Of a DNA stretch of 64,000 nt, positions 9,411 through 18,148 are shown in pieces. This stretch comes from Alistipes sp. (lineage in GTDB: Bacteria; Bacteroidota; Bacteroidia; Bacteroidales; Rikenellaceae), in contig JAFQCA010000014.1 in NCBI GenBank assembly GCA_017399485.1, forward strand, positions 1 through 64,000, written 5' to 3'. Each line of letters starts with the position of its first letter. Within the stretch, counting starts at the first letter, position 1. A program made the translations under genes and the position numbers. A model generated the notes under the pieces. It did not search any database, was not told where the DNA came from, and was given only the letters and a program-made list of their open reading frames with translations.

Positions 9411-9454
9411 CACTTGAACTATTAATAGAATCACTAAATTCAAATCTGTAGGTT

Positions 9455-10336
9455 ATGATGCATCCAATTCCACGTTTCATATATAAAAGGTCGAACCAAA
9501 TCACGATGATTATCTTTGTGCCTATCTTCGCCCTTTTGTTCATCACAATCTATAGCCCATTCGATTTCGATAAGATTGACCCGCAGGGCAGGGCTCTATC
9601 GTGGTTGAATATCCCGTCACGCGAGTTGGCAGTACAGTTAATCACGCTGGGCTTGATACTTGTGGGTATGGCCGTAGCCGCCATAAGTAGATGGATGATG
9701 GAAGTTTATACGCGTCACCGCGATATTTCTTATCTGCATTATATATTGTGGATAGTATGCGAGATTTTGATAATGTCGTTGATTTTTACCATCGTATCCA
9801 CTTTTACCGATACCGATAAAAGTGTGATGGAACTCTTCCGCAATTCGACGTTTAAGACCTTTTTTATCTTGCTCATCCCTTATACGATGTGTTACATATT
9901 CTTCATTTGGCAGGAGCGTGTAGCGCAACTTCGAAATATTACGCAACGTCTTGCTGAAGATGAGACACTGCTACAGGCTGCTTATATTCAGATTTATGAC
10001 GATAAGGGTGATATGCGTCTGTCAGTTCGTCGTGAGAATCTGCTCTTTGTCGAGTCGGCTGATAATTATGTTTGCGTATGGTATGTTAATAATAGCCAAC
10101 CAAAGAAGGTAATGGTCCGCAATACACTTAAGCATATTGCCGAGCATTTGGAATCTACACACATCCGTCGATGCCACCGCTCCTATGTCGTGAATCTTGA
10201 TTTGGTCAAGGTCCTGCGTCGCGAGAAAGAGGGTGTGTTTGTAGAGTTGGGCATTGATGGTGTTCCCGATATTCCAATCTCAAAAACATATATCGAAAAT
10301 GTTCAGGATTTGCTGATGTCGGGTCCTGGAATGTAG
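9455..10336 (+). CDS. Membrane-anchored LytTR-type DNA-binding regulator
   Basis: A 293-residue protein with four predicted membrane segments (about residues 18-38, 60-82, 96-118 and 132-154), a short linker helix, and a C-terminal LytTR DNA-binding domain from about residue 185. LytTR landmarks are FVESADNYVCVWY and the IRRCHRSYVVNLDLV segment. There is no receiver domain, so control probably comes from the membrane part rather than phosphorylation. Ligand and targets are unknown; LytTR proteins often regulate their own or adjacent genes. A strong terminator follows. Confidence 0.85.
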   Translation: MMHPIPRFIYKRSNQITMIIFVPIFALLFITIYSPFDFDKIDPQGRALSWLNIPSRELAVQLITLGLILVGMAVAAISRWMMEVYTRHRDISYLHYILWIVCEILIMSLIFTIVSTFTDTDKSVMELFRNSTFKTFFILLIPYTMCYIFFIWQERVAQLRNITQRLAEDETLLQAAYIQIYDDKGDMRLSVRRENLLFVESADNYVCVWYVNNSQPKKVMVRNTLKHIAEHLESTHIRRCHRSYVVNLDLVKVLRREKEGVFVELGIDGVPDIPISKTYIENVQDLLMSGPGM

Positions 10337-10369
10337 TGAAAATGGTATTATTTAGGTGCTTTTTTATTG

Positions 10370-10410
10370 CGGGGTAGAATTTTCAATAGTGAATTTTACC
10401 CCGTATTTTT
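10370..10410 (+). terminator. Intrinsic terminator after LytTR gene
   Basis: Complementary arms 10370-10381 and 10392-10403 (CGGGGTA cores, one G-T pair), followed by TATTTTT. Confidence 0.85.
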
Positions 10411-10558
10411 CATTTTTATCCCCTTTAAGGATTTTATCCCTAAGGATGGCTCTTCGACCCAATTATTTTTTTCTTTTACCCCGAAGTCCGATATTCGCAG
10501 TTGAAAAACGTGACGAATTGTTTTCTGAGGTTTGAGAATTATAGAAAAATCAAAAAAT

Positions 10559-12196
10559 ATGAAACACTATTTAAGTATCTTTAAGGATACAATTCGAGCC
10601 AAATGGGAGAAACCCGCAGTGAGTGATTATAATGGTGCGACATACACCTTCGCTCAAATTGCTACCGACATTAAGCGTATTCACGCTATTTTCGCAGGTC
10701 TGGGCGTTCAGCCGGGTGATAAAGTGGCTATTGCTGCAAAGAATAGTGCGCATTGGGCTATTGCCTTTTTGGCTACAGTAAGTTATCGTGCAGTTATAGT
10801 ACCTATATTAAATGATTTCTTGCCTGCCGATATTGCTACTCTTACCGACCACTCTGAAAGCGTAGTGTTGTTCACCGAGTCAAAGACGTGGGAGAGTATG
10901 CCGCTTGAGGCAATGCCTAAGTTGCAGGCTGTTGTTAATTCTGATGATTTTTCGGCGCTCTACTCTCGTCAGGAGGGTTTGTTGGAGTCTATAATTAAGG
11001 ATAACAAAAAGCATATCCCCGAAGTTTATAGCGAGGTGATGAAGATGTCGGTTACCGATTACCAGATTGGTGATTTGGATGATTTGGCCGTTATTAACTA
11101 TACATCGGGTACAACAAGTTCACCCAAGGGTGTGATGCTTACATCTCGTAATATCTCATCAAACATCAAGTTCGCATTGAATCGTATCCCTGTAAAGGAG
11201 GGCGATACATTGATGTCGATGTTGCCTATGGCGCATATGTATGGTATGGCCTTCGAGTTTATCTATCCGTTGTGTGGTGGTGCTCACGTATATTTCTTGG
11301 GTAAGACTCCTACGCCTACTATCTTGTTGAAGGCGTTGGCTGATATCAAGCCTTATCTGTTCATTACCGTGCCTTTGGTATTGGAGAAGATTTTCAAGGG
11401 TAAGGTGATGCCTACATTGGCGAAGCCTGCGATGCGTATTGCAACATCAATTCCCGGTATCCGCAATATCATCTATGGTAAGGTGCGTAAAACATTGCTC
11501 AACACCTTTGGTGGCAATATCACTTCGATTGTCGTAGGTGGTGCCGCTATCAATCCTCAGGTCGAGAGCGTTATGCGTAAGGTTGGTCTGCCTTATACGG
11601 TAGGTTATGGTATGACCGAGTGTGCCCCGTTGATTGGTTATGAGCCCTGGGAGACTTTCTGCCCCGGTTCTGCAGGTCGTGCGGTAGATGATATTGATAT
11701 TCGTATCGACTCTTCTGACCCCGAAAAGGTTGTAGGCGAGATTCAGGTTAAGGGTGATAACGTGATGATGGGTTATTATAAGAATCCCGAAGCAACGGCT
11801 GCCGTGTTTACAGAGGATGGTTATCTTCGCACAGGCGATTTGGGCGTAATTGATGCTCAAGGCAATATCTTTATCCGAGGCCGTAGCAAGTGTATGATTT
11901 TGACTGCTAATGGTCAGAATATCTACCCTGAGGAGTTGGAGAGCAAACTCAATTCGTTGCCGTATGTTGCCGAATCGCTTATTGTTGAGCGTGAGAAGCG
12001 TCTGTATGCATTGGTTGCTGTTGCCGAGAATACCGACGGTATGAGCAAGGACGAGATTGCAGCCACAATGGAGCAGAATCGTCAGGATTTGAATAAGATG
12101 TTGCCTGCCTATAGTCAGGTGGTTGGTATAGAGATTTTGGAGGAGGGCTTTGAGCATACCCCCAAGCGTTCAATCAAGAGATTCCTGTATAAATAA
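10559..12196 (+). CDS. Long-chain acyl-CoA/acyl-ACP synthetase (AMP-forming)
   Basis: A 545-residue ANL-superfamily ligase. The AMP-binding motif YTSGTTSSPKGV lies near residues 181-192, YGMTE marks the A5 core, and YLRTGDLG with FIRGRSK is the hinge to the C-terminal subdomain. It probably activates long-chain fatty acids for phospholipid synthesis or uptake; exact chain length is not readable. I place the start at ATG 10559 (MKHYLSIF), since the in-frame TTG at 10532 only adds nine unconserved residues. The 150 bases upstream hold no clear promoter box. The palindrome ahead of the ferritin gene may double as its terminator. Confidence 0.88.
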   Translation: MKHYLSIFKDTIRAKWEKPAVSDYNGATYTFAQIATDIKRIHAIFAGLGVQPGDKVAIAAKNSAHWAIAFLATVSYRAVIVPILNDFLPADIATLTDHSESVVLFTESKTWESMPLEAMPKLQAVVNSDDFSALYSRQEGLLESIIKDNKKHIPEVYSEVMKMSVTDYQIGDLDDLAVINYTSGTTSSPKGVMLTSRNISSNIKFALNRIPVKEGDTLMSMLPMAHMYGMAFEFIYPLCGGAHVYFLGKTPTPTILLKALADIKPYLFITVPLVLEKIFKGKVMPTLAKPAMRIATSIPGIRNIIYGKVRKTLLNTFGGNITSIVVGGAAINPQVESVMRKVGLPYTVGYGMTECAPLIGYEPWETFCPGSAGRAVDDIDIRIDSSDPEKVVGEIQVKGDNVMMGYYKNPEATAAVFTEDGYLRTGDLGVIDAQGNIFIRGRSKCMILTANGQNIYPEELESKLNSLPYVAESLIVEREKRLYALVAVAENTDGMSKDEIAATMEQNRQDLNKMLPAYSQVVGIEILEEGFEHTPKRSIKRFLYK

Positions 12197-12247
12197 AATA
12201 ATAAACGAATACGCGACTGAGTTTACAATTTTAATTGTATTGGATTG

Positions 12248-12286
12248 TTTGGAATGTATTTTGCAAAGTACATTCCAAATTTTTTT
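12248..12286. promoter_or_regulatory. 32-base palindrome plus T-run before ferritin start
   Basis: Arms TTTGGAATGTA (12248-12258) and TACATTCCAAA (12269-12279) are perfect complements, and the inner ten bases also pair except for one T-G, so 32 bases form nearly one symmetric stem. Seven T follow directly, ending three bases before the ferritin ATG. It could terminate the ligase transcript, serve as an operator (a TATTTTG promoter-like word lies inside), or hide the ribosome binding region. Confidence 0.6.
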
Positions 12287-12289
12287 ATT

Positions 12290-12793
12290 ATGGAAGATAT
12301 TGTAAACAACTATCAGACGAGTATCGATTTGTTGAACGATGCTGTGCGTCGCGAGATTGCATCATCGATGCAGTACATCTATTTTCACATCCGAATGGAG
12401 GATGCGGGTTATGAATATGTTGCCCGTTATATGCATAAGGTGGCCATTGAGGAGATGCGTCACGTCGAGATGCTTGCCGAGCGTATACTCTTTCTTGGGG
12501 GTGATGTCGATTTGAATCCAATAGAGCCCACCCGTCAATTGCACGAGATGGAGGCGATGTTTGATTTTGCCGTAAAGTTGGAGGAGTCTACCATCAGCCA
12601 TTATAACTCGGCATCGGCGCAGTGTGCATCGGCGGGCGATAGCGTAACGCAACGGATGTTTCAGGATTTGGCGGCTGAGGAGGAAGAGCATCTTGATAAT
12701 TTCCGCAACGAATTGCAGAATATGATGGAGTATGGACAGTTATATCTTGCTATGCAGTCTGTAGGCCACAGCAAAGCCATTTCGAAAAAATAA
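12290..12793 (+). CDS. Ferritin-like diiron protein (bacterioferritin-type)
   Basis: A 167-residue four-helix ferritin-like protein. Diiron ligand motifs are visible: a Glu in the first helix (RREIASSMQ), EEMRH in the second, a Glu in the third (KLEES) and EEEEH in the fourth. It probably stores or detoxifies iron, and may form a bacterioferritin/Dps-like shell; no haem ligand could be assigned. I chose ATG 12290 because the upstream in-frame codons from 12245 run through the palindrome. The placement of that palindrome suggests tight control. Confidence 0.85.
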   Translation: MEDIVNNYQTSIDLLNDAVRREIASSMQYIYFHIRMEDAGYEYVARYMHKVAIEEMRHVEMLAERILFLGGDVDLNPIEPTRQLHEMEAMFDFAVKLEESTISHYNSASAQCASAGDSVTQRMFQDLAAEEEEHLDNFRNELQNMMEYGQLYLAMQSVGHSKAISKK

Positions 12794-12887
12794 CAATCAA
12801 TCCTCTGCGGAGGCTTTAAGAAGCAAAAATCCTGCGGTTGTTGATAAGTTTTGCAATTTTTGTATTGTTATAATCCTTGACAGTTTG

Positions 12888-12895
12888 TAACTTTG
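12888..12895 (+). promoter_or_regulatory. Promoter -7 box (TAACTTTG)
   Basis: An exact TAnnTTTG box with TTG at 12865-12867, 20 bases upstream; serves the cysteine desulfidase gene. Confidence 0.8.
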
Positions 12896-12920
12896 TCAAA
12901 ATTTGTAAAACTTATTTCTT

Positions 12921-14207
12921 ATGCTGTCATCATCCGATAGAGAGGCGATAATAGCCCTCATAAAACGCGAGGTCGTACCCGCCATAGGTTGTACGGAGCC
13001 CGTCGCTGTGTCGTTGTGCGTGGCTCGTGCTACTGAGTTATTAGGAGCAAAGCCCGATTCGGTGTCGGTGCGTTTGAGTGCCAATATTCTCAAAAATGCT
13101 ATGGGTGTAGGTATACCCGGTACGGGAATGATAGGCCTGCCTATCGCCATTGCATTGGGTGTGCTTGTAGGTCGCTCGGAGTATGGACTTGAGGTCTTGA
13201 AGGATGCTGATGAGCAGGCTGTTGAGGCAGGCCGACGTTTTATCGAGGAGAAGCGCATATCGGTACAATTAAAGGAGGGTATTACCGAAAAATTGTATAT
13301 CGAGGTGACTGTTACAGCGTCGGGCCACTATGCCGAAGCAATTATATCGGGAGGTCATACGACATTCGTCTATATGCGCCGAGATGATGAGGTGCTGCTT
13401 GATGAGCGTAAGCCCTCATCGGAGCAGGCTAATGTGCAGGATGTGGAGTTGACGTTGCAGCGCGTCTATGATTTTGCTACCACATCGCCTATCGAGGAGT
13501 TGCAGTTTATTTTGGAGTCGCGTCGCCTTAATAAGGCGGCAGCCGAAAGCGCCTTTTCCGCTGATTATGGTCACTCTTTGGGTAAGACACTGCGTGGCGA
13601 AAAAGAGATAAAGATTATGGGCGATAGCATCTTCTCGCGTATATTGTCTTATACCTCTTCGGCGTGTGATGCCCGTATGGGAGGTGCTATGGTGCCTGTG
13701 ATGAGTAATTCGGGTAGCGGTAATCAGGGTATTACGGCAACTCTGCCCGTTGTGGTTTATGGTGAGGAGTGTGGTGCTTCGGAGGAACAGATTATTCGAG
13801 CCCTGACGTTGAGTCATTTGACCGTTATATATATCAAACAGAGTCTGGGCCGTCTGTCAGCACTGTGTGGATGTGTTGTCGCTGCGTCGGGCTCAAGTTG
13901 TGGCATAACCTATCTTATGGGCGGAGGTTATGAAGAGGTCGCTATGGCAGTAAAGAATATGATAGCCAACCTTACCGGTATGATATGTGATGGTGCCAAG
14001 CCGAGTTGTGCTTTGAAGTTGGCCAGCGGAGTATCGACAGCCGTTTTGTCGGCAATGATGGCAATGGAGCATCGTTGTGTGTCGAAGTTGGAGGGTATTA
14101 TCGACGAAGATGTTGATACGTCGATACGTAATCTTACTTCGATTGGTCGTGATGGTATGGATGAGACCGATAAGTTGATTCTGAATATTATGACCGAGAA
14201 GTGCTAA
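12921..14207 (+). CDS. L-cysteine desulfidase (CyuA/UPF0597 family)
   Basis: A 428-residue cytoplasmic enzyme of the serine-dehydratase-alpha-like fold that splits L-cysteine to pyruvate, ammonia and sulfide. Cys24 in AIGCTEP matches the base Cys25 of the characterised Methanocaldococcus enzyme. A later Cys in GSSCGIT plus the pair CDGAKPSC, spaced seven residues apart, match the three cysteines that bind its [4Fe-4S] cluster. It stands alone with its own promoter and terminator. In an anaerobic gut bacterium it would be a source of hydrogen sulfide. Confidence 0.88.
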   Translation: MLSSSDREAIIALIKREVVPAIGCTEPVAVSLCVARATELLGAKPDSVSVRLSANILKNAMGVGIPGTGMIGLPIAIALGVLVGRSEYGLEVLKDADEQAVEAGRRFIEEKRISVQLKEGITEKLYIEVTVTASGHYAEAIISGGHTTFVYMRRDDEVLLDERKPSSEQANVQDVELTLQRVYDFATTSPIEELQFILESRRLNKAAAESAFSADYGHSLGKTLRGEKEIKIMGDSIFSRILSYTSSACDARMGGAMVPVMSNSGSGNQGITATLPVVVYGEECGASEEQIIRALTLSHLTVIYIKQSLGRLSALCGCVVAASGSSCGITYLMGGGYEEVAMAVKNMIANLTGMICDGAKPSCALKLASGVSTAVLSAMMAMEHRCVSKLEGIIDEDVDTSIRNLTSIGRDGMDETDKLILNIMTEKC

Positions 14208-14239
14208 ATATTTGATGAATATAATAACTTCCAAATATT

Positions 14240-14277
14240 AGGGGTTGTCCGACATACTTGTTGGACAACCCCTTTTT
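14240..14277 (+). terminator. Intrinsic terminator after cysteine desulfidase gene
   Basis: A 13-pair hairpin: GGGGTTGTCC at 14241-14250 pairs with GGACAACCCC at 14263-14272, followed by TTTTT. It has the same stem family as the terminators near 8.6, 24.56 and 55.8 kb. Confidence 0.92.
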
Positions 14278-14300
14278 CGTTGCGATTATCTTTGTTGCAG

Positions 14301-15530
14301 TTAATCGTGAAATACGATTTTCGTAATGAGCGATGTCGCTCCTTGATTCTTCGTAGTGTAATCTTTGGCAGCAACGCTTACTTTTTGAAGTATGTCGTCG
14401 TTGTCGCGAAGGGGCGTAAACCACTTTTGTAAATCCTTTGCATTCTCAACTTTGGTTGCAACTCCAAGTGCAACCATATCGCGCGCCTCCTTGAATTTAT
14501 GGTAATTAGGGCCAAATGCTATTGGTAGAGCAAATGTCGCAGCCTCCAGCGTATTATGTATGCCAACTCCAAAGCCTCCACCGATGTATGACCACGATGC
14601 GTATCCGTAAACCGACGATAGTATGCCGACTGTATCGAGTATAAGCACTTGAATATTGTCAAACGAAGTCTGAACATTACACTGTGTGTATCGGATGGCA
14701 CCACCCTTTGTGGCCTCGATTATTTTGTTGATTCGAGCCTCGTTCATTTCGTGTGGTGCGATGATGAACTTTATCTGAGGATTGTTGTTTATCAAATCTT
14801 GCAGGATATCCTCATCGGGGCCCCACGTCGAGCCGGCAACAAAGAGTCGGTTGTCGGCCTTGAACTGCTCTATGATGTCGATTTTTTTAGCAGCCTTCGC
14901 TATCGCCGCAACTCGGTCAAAGCGGGTATCGCCGGCGATGATGATATTGTCGAATCCGATTTTGTTGAGCAACTCCTTCGACTCCTCGTTCTGCACGAAT
15001 ATCTGCTCGTAACTATCTAATGCCTGACGCCAACGGCTGCCGTACCACTTGAAGAATACCGAGTCTTGGCGGAAGATAGCCGAGATGACAAATGTGCGAA
15101 TGTTTCTTGCCTTAAGTTCGTAGAGGTAGTTGAGCCAGAATTCGTATTTTACGAATATCGCTATTTCGGGATGGGCAATGTCCAAGAAACGCTTAACATT
15201 CCGCGGGGTGTCAATCGGCAGATAGAATATATAGTCTGCTCCCTCGTAATTCTTGCGAATCTCATAGCCTGAAGGAGAGAAAAAGGTTAGTAGAATCTTA
15301 TATTCGGGATGCTCCTTGCGTACCTGCTCAATGATGGGACGTCCCTGCTCAAACTCGCCAAGAGATGCGACGTGCAGCCATAAAATCTTATCCGACTTAT
15401 CTATCGAGCGTGCCATTCGCTCGAAGATGCCTTTACGACCCTCTACCCATTGTTTAGCCTTCTTGTCCCATAAAGCAACAATTTTTACTATCTGCGCATA
15501 AAGGAGTATACAAATATTATATAATAACAT
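14301..15530 (-). CDS. waaA: 3-deoxy-D-manno-octulosonic acid (Kdo) transferase
   Basis: A 409-residue GT30 glycosyltransferase that adds Kdo from CMP-Kdo to lipid A precursors at the inner membrane. An N-terminal hydrophobic anchor (residues 1-20) is followed by ASLGEFEQG, holding the catalytic Glu, and by the C-terminal nucleotide-binding part with GIHNTLEAA and GPNYHKFKEA. Length is normal. It has its own minus-strand promoter at 15557-15564, so it is probably transcribed independently of the yraN gene that ends just upstream. Confidence 0.92.
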   Translation of the reverse strand: MLLYNICILLYAQIVKIVALWDKKAKQWVEGRKGIFERMARSIDKSDKILWLHVASLGEFEQGRPIIEQVRKEHPEYKILLTFFSPSGYEIRKNYEGADYIFYLPIDTPRNVKRFLDIAHPEIAIFVKYEFWLNYLYELKARNIRTFVISAIFRQDSVFFKWYGSRWRQALDSYEQIFVQNEESKELLNKIGFDNIIIAGDTRFDRVAAIAKAAKKIDIIEQFKADNRLFVAGSTWGPDEDILQDLINNNPQIKFIIAPHEMNEARINKIIEATKGGAIRYTQCNVQTSFDNIQVLILDTVGILSSVYGYASWSYIGGGFGVGIHNTLEAATFALPIAFGPNYHKFKEARDMVALGVATKVENAKDLQKWFTPLRDNDDILQKVSVAAKDYTTKNQGATSLITKIVFHD

Positions 15531-15556
15531 AATGCTTCTGTTTATCTTCGCCCCTA

Positions 15557-15564
15557 CAAAGGTA
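15557..15564 (-). promoter_or_regulatory. Promoter -7 box for waaA (TACCTTTG)
   Basis: An exact box on the minus strand, with TTG at 15585-15587 (minus strand), 20 bases upstream. Confidence 0.78.
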
Positions 15565-15588
15565 TATTATTTTCTCAATTAGTCCAAA

Positions 15589-15954
15589 TTACCATCCTTG
15601 CTCGGCAATATTGGCAATAAAACGTATGTCGTAACTCTCGTCGGGAAATATCTCTATTGCAATGAGGTCAAACTCTACCTCTCCCCTTATGTTGTTCTGT
15701 CGCAAATATGCGGCTGCGGCTCGGCGTAAAGCACTAACCTTTGATGCCGATATGCTCTTCTCGGGCGATATTATCGCTCCAGCCTTTCGGGTGCGCACTT
15801 CGATAATATGTGTCACCTCATACTTAGTGGCGACAATATCTATCTCATATCGGCCACTCCGCCAGTTGCGATTACATATCAGATAACCTTTCTGGCGTAG
15901 ATAATCAATTGCTATATCTTCTCCGTGTGTTCCTGTCGCGGCCTTTGTATTCAT
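15589..15954 (-). CDS. YraN/UPF0102 family endonuclease-like protein
   Basis: A 121-residue protein of the restriction-endonuclease-like YraN family. RSGRYEIDIVA supplies the E-D pair and IIEVRTRK the ExK-type motif of a PD-(D/E)xK nuclease core. Its function is not settled; homologues have been linked to recombination and DNA processing. I start at ATG 15954 (MNTKAATG), 13 bases after the lgt stop; upstream in-frame codons lie within lgt and are low-complexity. Likely cotranscribed with lgt. Confidence 0.85.
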   Translation of the reverse strand: MNTKAATGTHGEDIAIDYLRQKGYLICNRNWRSGRYEIDIVATKYEVTHIIEVRTRKAGAIISPEKSISASKVSALRRAAAAYLRQNNIRGEVEFDLIAIEIFPDESYDIRFIANIAEQGW

Positions 15955-15967
15955 ATGGGCGATGATG

Positions 15968-16888
15968 TTATCGTTTCTTGAATTTACGGCTTGACTTCTT
16001 ATGTGTATTTGTTGCCGATGTCGAGCCCGATGTCGAAGATGTCGATGCAAGGGTAGTGCGGTTTCTGTTACGACGAAAAGCGTAGAACATAATACCAGCA
16101 CATACCACCATAAACGGGATACTCAACAACTGCCCCATATCAATACCCCAATTCTCTCGCATTGTAAGTTCAAAAGGCTCCTGTACTTCTTTGATATATT
16201 CAATAAAGAATCGAATTGTGAAAATCAAGAATACCGATAAGCCGAATACAAAACCTTCGCCTAACTGTTTGCGTTTGCGGGTATATACGTAATATGCTAT
16301 TGCAAAGATGATGAAGTATCCTATTGCCTCGTATAATTGTGCAGGATGGCGTGGCAACATATCCACTTTGCTGAATGTCACACCCCACGGCATATCGGTT
16401 GGTGCGCCAATAATCTCCGAGTTGAAGAAGTTTCCCAGTCGAATAAATCCGCCTCCGAGTGGTGCGACCAATGCTATCTTATCCCATAAATCCCAAAGCG
16501 AGAAGTTATATCTACGAGCATACAACCATAGCGAGGTAATTATGCCCACTGTAGCGCCGTGACTTGCCAAGCCTGCATAACCGATAAACTTCCAGCCCGA
16601 TGCTGTCTTTACTATCGGAATGGCAATCTCAAGCGGATGTGCCAGATAGTAGTCTGCATCATAGAAGAGGCAGTGGCCGAGTCGTGCGCCGATGAATGTG
16701 CCCAAGAATACATATATCAATAGTGAATCTGCATATTGTGTGTCGATATTCTCCTTGCGGAATATGCGTACAATGACCAGATAACATAGCGCAAATGCTA
16801 CGGCCCAACAAGCCCCGTACCAGCGTAGGGCAAAACCTCCTATCGAGAAGATGGCAGGGTCGGGATTCCAAACAATATCAAATAGCAT
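15968..16888 (-). CDS. lgt: Prolipoprotein diacylglyceryl transferase
   Basis: A 306-residue inner-membrane enzyme that attaches diacylglycerol to the lipobox cysteine of prolipoproteins. Seven hydrophobic segments are apparent. Conserved features are the GARLGHCLFYD segment, HGATVG, and the Lgt signature GGFIRLGNFFNSEIIG with its essential Arg and Asn. The last 35 residues are a Ser/Thr-rich then Lys/Arg-rich tail not needed by the family. It lies in a minus-strand run pepE-lgt-yraN; a hairpin separates pepE from lgt. Confidence 0.93.
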   Translation of the reverse strand: MLFDIVWNPDPAIFSIGGFALRWYGACWAVAFALCYLVIVRIFRKENIDTQYADSLLIYVFLGTFIGARLGHCLFYDADYYLAHPLEIAIPIVKTASGWKFIGYAGLASHGATVGIITSLWLYARRYNFSLWDLWDKIALVAPLGGGFIRLGNFFNSEIIGAPTDMPWGVTFSKVDMLPRHPAQLYEAIGYFIIFAIAYYVYTRKRKQLGEGFVFGLSVFLIFTIRFFIEYIKEVQEPFELTMRENWGIDMGQLLSIPFMVVCAGIMFYAFRRNRNRTTLASTSSTSGSTSATNTHKKSSRKFKKR

Positions 16889-16917
16889 ATACTCTCAAAT
16901 AAATAAACTGCCACAAC

Positions 16918-16943
16918 CGTGTGGCTATGGCAGCCCAATGAAT
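16918..16943 (-). terminator. Hairpin between pepE and lgt
   Basis: GCCACA and TGTGGC (16920-16925 and 16930-16935) pair around a four-base loop, inside outer CTGCCA/TGGCAG arms. On the minus strand it is followed by a T-rich but interrupted run. It may be a weak terminator or attenuator after pepE. Confidence 0.5.
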
Positions 16944-17005
16944 TTTGTTAATTATGATGTGCGTGCCGAGCAACAAAAGTTTCGCTCTGCCACGCCTCTT
17001 TGCTC

Positions 17006-17707
17006 TTATAAAAGGAAACTCAAGTCGTCACCCGAATTTACCTCGAATGTCTCAACGCCCTTCTTGAATATACGCATCGGACGAGAGCCAATCAACTCTA
17101 ATTTCTCATCCAGCAATCGCAACATACAACCTTCGCGCAAACCTACAACCCAACGGCGGGGATTGGCCTCTATATACTCAAGAATGCGTTGCTCGCGTGT
17201 CTCGCCTGCGTGACCTTCGGGGTTAGCATCCAAATAGTGGGGATTGATTTGGAACTTTACGGCTCCGATAGCCTTGAATGATTCGGGCTGCACGATAGGC
17301 ATATCGTTGGTGGTGCAGATGGTGGGGCAAGTGACGTTGCTGCCAGCCGACCAACCAACGTATGGCGTTCCCTCCTTTACCTTCTTGCGAATAGCCTGCA
17401 TTAAGCCCTGCTCCTGCATCTTTTTGGTAAGAGCAAAAGTGTTTCCTCCACCGACACATATAGCCTTCGCCTCAAGAATCATTCGACGTGGATTCTTTGC
17501 ACGATGTACCGAGCGCACCTTGATGCCTATTTCGTTAAAACGGTTCTGTACTTTCTCTTCGTATGCTGCGTATGAAAACGTAACGGCAGCATAGGGGACG
17601 AATACTATTTCGTCAATGCCTTGCAAATGCTCGGCAATCTGCTTGATGGGATATTGCAAATAAGCCTCGCCTGCATTGGTGGAGTTTGATATGAGTAAAA
17701 GTTTCAT
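17006..17707 (-). CDS. pepE: Dipeptidase E (alpha-aspartyl dipeptidase, peptidase S51)
   Basis: A 233-residue cytoplasmic serine peptidase that hydrolyses Asp-X dipeptides. The nucleophile Ser120 sits in the elbow VGWSAGSN, and CVGGGNTF near residues 84-91 is the second family motif. Length is normal. It is transcribed away from acpP, with its own promoter box at 17779-17786 and a 24-base palindrome inside its leader. Confidence 0.92.
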   Translation of the reverse strand: MKLLLISNSTNAGEAYLQYPIKQIAEHLQGIDEIVFVPYAAVTFSYAAYEEKVQNRFNEIGIKVRSVHRAKNPRRMILEAKAICVGGGNTFALTKKMQEQGLMQAIRKKVKEGTPYVGWSAGSNVTCPTICTTNDMPIVQPESFKAIGAVKFQINPHYLDANPEGHAGETREQRILEYIEANPRRWVVGLREGCMLRLLDEKLELIGSRPMRIFKKGVETFEVNSGDDLSFLL

Positions 17708-17730
17708 AATGCTTTGATTTTTAGGTTTTT

Positions 17731-17754
17731 AACACCTATGGCGCCAAAGGTGTT
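17731..17754. repeat. 24-base palindrome in the pepE/acpP divergent region
   Basis: AACACCTATGGC and GCCAAAGGTGTT are complementary except for one pair, giving a dyad centred on GGCGCC. It lies between the pepE start codon and its promoter. It may be an operator or an mRNA hairpin. Confidence 0.65.
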
Positions 17755-17778
17755 GGTAAAATATTTTTATTCTAATGA

Positions 17779-17786
17779 CAAAATTA
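17779..17786 (-). promoter_or_regulatory. Promoter -7 box for pepE (TAATTTTG)
   Basis: A TAnnTTTG match on the minus strand, 72 bases before the pepE start and only 13 bases from the oppositely oriented acpP box. Confidence 0.65.
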
Positions 17787-17799
17787 ATAAAAAAAGTGT

Positions 17800-17807
17800 T
17801 ATTTTTG
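17800..17807 (+). promoter_or_regulatory. Promoter -7 box for acpP (TATTTTTG)
   Basis: An exact TAnnTTTG match, 65 bases before the acpP start. The two divergent promoters of this gap must share DNA. Confidence 0.78.
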
Positions 17808-17872
17808 CGCAGAAATACATTGAAAGTTAAACCAATCAATAATAAAATTGTTAAACTAAAAAAGTTAAAGTT

Positions 17873-18109
17873 ATGTCAGAGATTCAGGCAAAAGTTGTTG
17901 AGATTATCGTTGACAAGTTGGGCGTTAAGGAGTCAGAGGTAGTACCCGAGGCAAGTTTTACAGCACACTTGGGCGCAGATTCGCTTGATTCAGTAGAACT
18001 TATTATGGAGTTTGAGAAGGCTTTCGATATCCAGATTCCTGATGAGGATGCTGAGAAGATTACTACTGTTGGCGCAGCTATTGAGTACGTTGAGGCTCAT
18101 AAGAAATAA
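17873..18109 (+). CDS. acpP: Acyl carrier protein
   Basis: A 78-residue acidic helical protein carrying fatty acyl chains on a 4'-phosphopantetheine arm. Ser37 in [10 protein letters not shown] is the attachment site. Length and sequence are typical. It leads the operon acpP-fabF and probably rnc, with its own promoter. Confidence 0.97.
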   Translation: MSEIQAKVVEIIVDKLGVKESEVVPEASFTAHLGADSLDSVELIMEFEKAFDIQIPDEDAEKITTVGAAIEYVEAHKK

Positions 18110-18148
18110 TTTCAACCAATTATAATTCGCAAAAACGCGCATAGGGAT

